The position numbers and the translations under genes were made by a program. Positions 61,439 through 64,000 of a stretch of DNA of 64,000 nucleotides are shown one piece after another. The stretch is from Candidatus Pelearchaeum maunauluense (GTDB lineage Archaea > Thermoproteota > Nitrososphaeria_A > Caldarchaeales > Caldarchaeaceae): positions 152,753 to 216,752 of the forward strand of contig JANVYQ010000001.1 in the NCBI GenBank assembly GCA_030059675.1. The letters are read 5' to 3'. Numbering within the stretch: the first letter of the stretch is position 1; every line of letters begins with the position of its first letter. Under the pieces are notes generated by a model. That model ran no database searches, had not been told where the DNA came from, and worked only from the letters and a program-made list of their open reading frames with translations.

Positions 61439-61927
61439 TTATTCTTCAACGATTAGGTTGCCGTACATTCCCAGCTCTATATGGCCTGGCACTTGGCAGA
61501 CGTAGTTGTATATTCCTGGCTTGTTGGGTTTGAAGATTGTTGTTCCCTGCTCTCCTGGTTGTACTGGACGGGCTGCCGAGCCTATGGCGGCGTTGAACAG
61601 GACTGGAGCGTCAAACTTCTTCTCTGAGACTACGGCGAAGGAGTGGGGTATCCTGCCTATGTTGATGAATGTTACCTTGACGGTCTCGCTGACCTTCACG
61701 CGTATATCTGGGCCTGGTGATGATAGGTCTTCTCCCCGTATCCCGAAGGCGAATTTCCCGTCTATCTCGCCGCCGATTATCGTTATCTCTATTGCTGGTT
61801 TCTCTTCTTCCGCTGCTGGTGGTGTTGTAGGGGCTCCCGCTGGGAAGAGTAGAACCACGGCCACTGCGAGCAGTAGAGCTAAGCCGCCTACGAACGCGAG
61901 TGTGGCAGCCGCTTTCACACCATCCAT
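61439..61927 (-). CDS. Cupredoxin encoded in the oxidase operon
   Basis: This 162-residue protein has an N-terminal helix (FVGGLALLLAVAVVLLF), a proline/alanine linker and a cupredoxin domain. Type 1 copper ligands are His in RIPHSFAVVS near 96 and Cys-His-Met in YNYVCQVPGHIELGMYG near 143-153. It is in the position where oxidase subunit II is often found, but with one cysteine it cannot hold the two-copper CuA centre (C-x3-C). It is probably the blue copper donor of the oxidase, while a CuA subunit may lie beyond the window. Confidence 0.82.
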   Translation of the reverse strand: MDGVKAAATLAFVGGLALLLAVAVVLLFPAGAPTTPPAAEEEKPAIEITIIGGEIDGKFAFGIRGEDLSSPGPDIRVKVSETVKVTFINIGRIPHSFAVVSEKKFDAPVLFNAAIGSAARPVQPGEQGTTIFKPNKPGIYNYVCQVPGHIELGMYGNLIVEE

Positions 61928-61947
61928 AGCGCTTGCTCACCTCCTCT

Positions 61948-62229
61948 CTAGAAGCTGCCGAGACCAGCCTGCACGCCGAGGCTCACCACCATGCCTATGA
62001 TAAGCCCAAGAGCCGCCAGTAGGCCTGCTATGTAGAGCGTCGCTACTCCACGTGGCTCTCTTATGAGATGCTGATAGAATACAGCAACCAGCAACGCAGC
62101 GACGCTGGCCAGGCCGATTATCCCAGCGCGCGCCTGCGCAGGAGGTAGACCAGCGTAGAAGACTACAAGCTCCAGCGCCACCAGTATCACAAGCCCAACC
62201 CAAACAGCTACGTAATGAACCACCCGCAC
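61948..62229 (-). CDS. Small membrane protein, oxidase subunit IV-like
   Basis: This 93-residue protein has three hydrophobic segments (VAVWVGLVILVALELVVFYAGL, IIGLASVAALLVAVFYQHLI, VATLYIAGLLAALGLIIGMVVSL). The VxxALVxLTxxEV-like first helix with a Glu (ALELVVF) and the YQHL end of helix 2 resemble the COX4/CyoD-like subunit IV of bacterial oxidases. It sits between the CoxI-III fusion and the cupredoxin with short spacers (17 and 20 bases), so it is very likely part of the oxidase operon. Confidence 0.65.
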   Translation of the reverse strand: MRVVHYVAVWVGLVILVALELVVFYAGLPPAQARAGIIGLASVAALLVAVFYQHLIREPRGVATLYIAGLLAALGLIIGMVVSLGVQAGLGSF

Positions 62230-62246
62230 CGCGCATCACCCCCTCC

Positions 62247-64000
62247 TCATATAAGGTAGAAGAGCGGGAAGAGGAAGAGCCAGACTATGTCGACGAAGTG
62301 CCAGTAGAGGTCGAAGCCCTCAAGCCCTACGTGGTTCTCCTTCGTTATCCTACCCTTGAACGCCCGTATTATGAGGTATATGAGTACTGCCAGCCCTGCT
62401 GCTACGTGCATCCCATGCGCTCCTGTCGTGATGTAGAATGTTGTTGCTGGTAGGCCGCTGCTGAAGGTTATTCCATGGCTGAATAGCTCGCTCCATTCGC
62501 GGCCTTTGTTGAAGAGGAAGATGAAACCTAGGACGAACGTGGCTATGAGCCCTCCGCGTAGCAGTGTTTGGTTTCCTGACTTCGCGCCAGCGAGGGCGAG
62601 TATGGCTGTCAGGCTACTCGTTACTAGTATGAATGTGTTTATCGCGCCTTCTATGGGGTTGAGGAACTCTCCTGGCGCTGGCCATGTTGCACTGTTTATC
62701 CTCACGAAGATATAGGAGCCTATTAGAGCGCCGAAGAGAACAATCTCGCCGAAGAGTAGAGTCCATACACCTAGTCTTACTCTCTCAACACTCACGAAGG
62801 GCCATCGTTCTCCTTCGGCAGGCTCTACGGCTATGAACTCCTCCTTCGCCCAGCCCACTATAGAGCTTATGAGTATCAGTGCGCCCAGCAACAGTACTGG
62901 GAGTCCTAAACCTGCCCCCAGGAATGTTATGAACATTCCGAGCGACATGAAGAGTGGCCACCTGCTATAGTGTGTCTCGTGTATATGGTGGCCGCCGTTG
63001 GCTGGTATTGGCTGTATTGTTATCGTACCATCAGCCTTGACTACTGGCTGGCCATCATAGTTATGGCGTGGAGGCGGTGATGGGACGAGCCACTCTAGGC
63101 TCCATGCTCCCCATGGGTTGTTTCCAGCAGGCTCTCCCTTCCTGAGGCTCTGGTAGAGGTTTACGAAGAGTATCAGCCATGAGAAGGCGAATATTATCGT
63201 CCCCAGAGTGGATAGCATGTTGGGCAGCTCCCACCCCATATCTGCTGGGTAGGTAAATACGCGGCGGGGCATGTCTATGAGGAAGTGCATCGGGAAGTAG
63301 AGGAGGTTGAAGCCTATCATATACACTATGAAGTGAAGCTTACCCAGCTTCTCGTTGAACATCCTCCCAGTCATCTTGGGCCACCAGTAGTAGAGCGCGG
63401 CCAACAGCCCTGTTGTAGCTCCGCCGACAAGAGTGTAGTGGAAGTGGGCCACTATCCAGTAGGTTCCGCGCAGGTAGTAGTCAAGCGCTACTGAGGAGTT
63501 GAAGACACCTGTAACGCCACCTATGATGAAGAGCGCCACACCACCTAGAGCGAAGAGCACGGGAGTGGTGAATCTAATAGAAGCGCCCACGAGAGTCAGT
63601 ATGAAGGCCAGGGTAGCAACACCAAACGGAATGGATATAGTCTCAGTAGTGATTGTCATAAACTTACGGAAGCCAGGGTCTGTACCAGTTACGAACATAT
63701 GATGAGCCCATACCATGAAGCTCATTATTGAGCCGATGATTAGGGCTGTTATGAGTATCTTCTTTCCGTAGAGTGGTTTTCGCGCGAATACTGGCAATAC
63801 TTCTGCTATTGCTACTAGTCCTGGGACTAGGACGATATACACTTCTGGGTGGCCGAAGAACCAGAAGAGGTGGTCCCAGAGTATTGCGCCTCCCTCAACC
63901 GAGGAGAAGTAGAGTGTGCCGAGGAGCCTGTCGGCGGCCAGCATTATCACGCCAGCTGCTATGGAGGGGAAGGCGAAGAGCATCATGAAGACAGTAAGCA
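62247..64000 (-). CDS. Haem-copper oxidase subunit I-III fusion (partial)
   Basis: The frame is open to the window edge (codons before 63986 read LTVFMM, in family register), so the N-terminal part is missing. The subunit I part has the copper site HPEVYIVLVPGL with the cross-linked Tyr and the A1-type Glu, the adjacent pair AHHMFVTGTDP, and HFHYTLVGGATTG with haem ligands. After residue about 380 follows a subunit III-like part (GVWTLLFGEIVLFGALIGSYIFVR, ITTGAHGMHVAAGLAVL, FDLYWHFVDIVWLFLFPLFYL). It reduces oxygen to water and pumps protons. The fusion of I and III is known in some archaea and bacteria. The A1 motif implies an E-type D channel. Confidence 0.93.
   Translation of the reverse strand, partial: LTVFMMLFAFPSIAAGVIMLAADRLLGTLYFSSVEGGAILWDHLFWFFGHPEVYIVLVPGLVAIAEVLPVFARKPLYGKKILITALIIGSIMSFMVWAHHMFVTGTDPGFRKFMTITTETISIPFGVATLAFILTLVGASIRFTTPVLFALGGVALFIIGGVTGVFNSSVALDYYLRGTYWIVAHFHYTLVGGATTGLLAALYYWWPKMTGRMFNEKLGKLHFIVYMIGFNLLYFPMHFLIDMPRRVFTYPADMGWELPNMLSTLGTIIFAFSWLILFVNLYQSLRKGEPAGNNPWGAWSLEWLVPSPPPRHNYDGQPVVKADGTITIQPIPANGGHHIHETHYSRWPLFMSLGMFITFLGAGLGLPVLLLGALILISSIVGWAKEEFIAVEPAEGERWPFVSVERVRLGVWTLLFGEIVLFGALIGSYIFVRINSATWPAPGEFLNPIEGAINTFILVTSSLTAILALAGAKSGNQTLLRGGLIATFVLGFIFLFNKGREWSELFSHGITFSSGLPATTFYITTGAHGMHVAAGLAVLIYLIIRAFKGRITKENHVGLEGFDLYWHFVDIVWLFLFPLFYLI

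Noticed and set aside
1..64000. tRNA, rRNA, CRISPR array or insertion sequence
   Set aside because: No T-loop-like tRNA ends, repeat-spacer pattern, transposase or terminal repeats were seen on either strand by reading; a covariance-model search was not possible.

Overview
The window reads as chromosomal DNA of a thermophilic, aerobic archaeon of the TACK group. The evidence is the archaeal information-processing set: DNA polymerase D small subunit, topoisomerase VI B subunit, aIF1A, Rio1, a Dim2-like KH protein, archaeosine TgtA, an aCPSF-type beta-CASP nuclease, a PDCD5 homologue and EndoQ. It also has LysW-dependent lysine biosynthesis, TATA boxes about 20-30 bases ahead of many starts (leaderless transcripts), and frequent GTG and TTG starts. 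The mix of haem-copper oxidase, Rieske/cytochrome b and several cupredoxins fits an oxygen-respiring Caldiarchaeum/Aigarchaeota- or Thaumarchaeota-like lineage; that placement is inference.

Layout: 1-5300 holds a partial CbiX-like chelatase, a membrane zinc-finger protein, PolD small subunit, a threonine dehydratase, a frameshifted ACT-V4R gene and a methyltransferase. 5580-9520 is the operon hisG-hisD-hisC-hisB. 9535-16280 holds a LUD protein, EndoQ, an amber-interrupted MFS transporter, a double gamma-glutamylcyclotransferase, a thioredoxin-like protein, a PfkB sugar kinase and 6-phosphogluconate dehydrogenase. 16285-22240 (minus strand) holds a KaiC-like ATPase broken by an in-frame TAG with a small partner gene, and a MacB-type ABC system with a large secreted CARDB-like protein. 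22280-27060 holds a VapBC pair whose toxin is frameshifted, then aIF1A, Rio1, Dim2-like, Top6B and a cupin. 27056-29870 is a decay block (truncated SDR, broken HprK-like kinase, broken secreted glycosidase).

30200-33150 carries Rieske and cytochrome b. 33130-41830 carries AlkA-like glycosylase, ArgH, LysK, a frameshifted universal stress protein, an HTH-RDD membrane regulator, a cupredoxin and lysJ-lysX-lysW-lysZ. lysY lies separately at 50328-51380. 42038-49075 is a haem operon, hemC-hemD-hemB-hemA-hemQ-like-hemL-hemE, running from glutamyl-tRNA to coproporphyrinogen. 49100-59480 holds an archaeal ATPase with a double palindromic operator, LysY, small proteins, PDCD5-like, a P-type cation ATPase, a PAC2 protein, TgtA and the beta-CASP nuclease. 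59558-64000 ends in a respiratory cluster of two cupredoxins, small membrane proteins and a fused cytochrome oxidase subunit I-III that runs off the window.

Two themes stand out. First, many genes are interrupted by single-base changes, most in short homopolymers, plus two in-frame amber codons; some may be sequence errors, some real decay. Second, several perfect inverted repeats sit in promoters (Rieske, cupredoxin, his operon, ATPase) and look like operators. No rRNA, tRNA, CRISPR array or insertion sequence was recognised.
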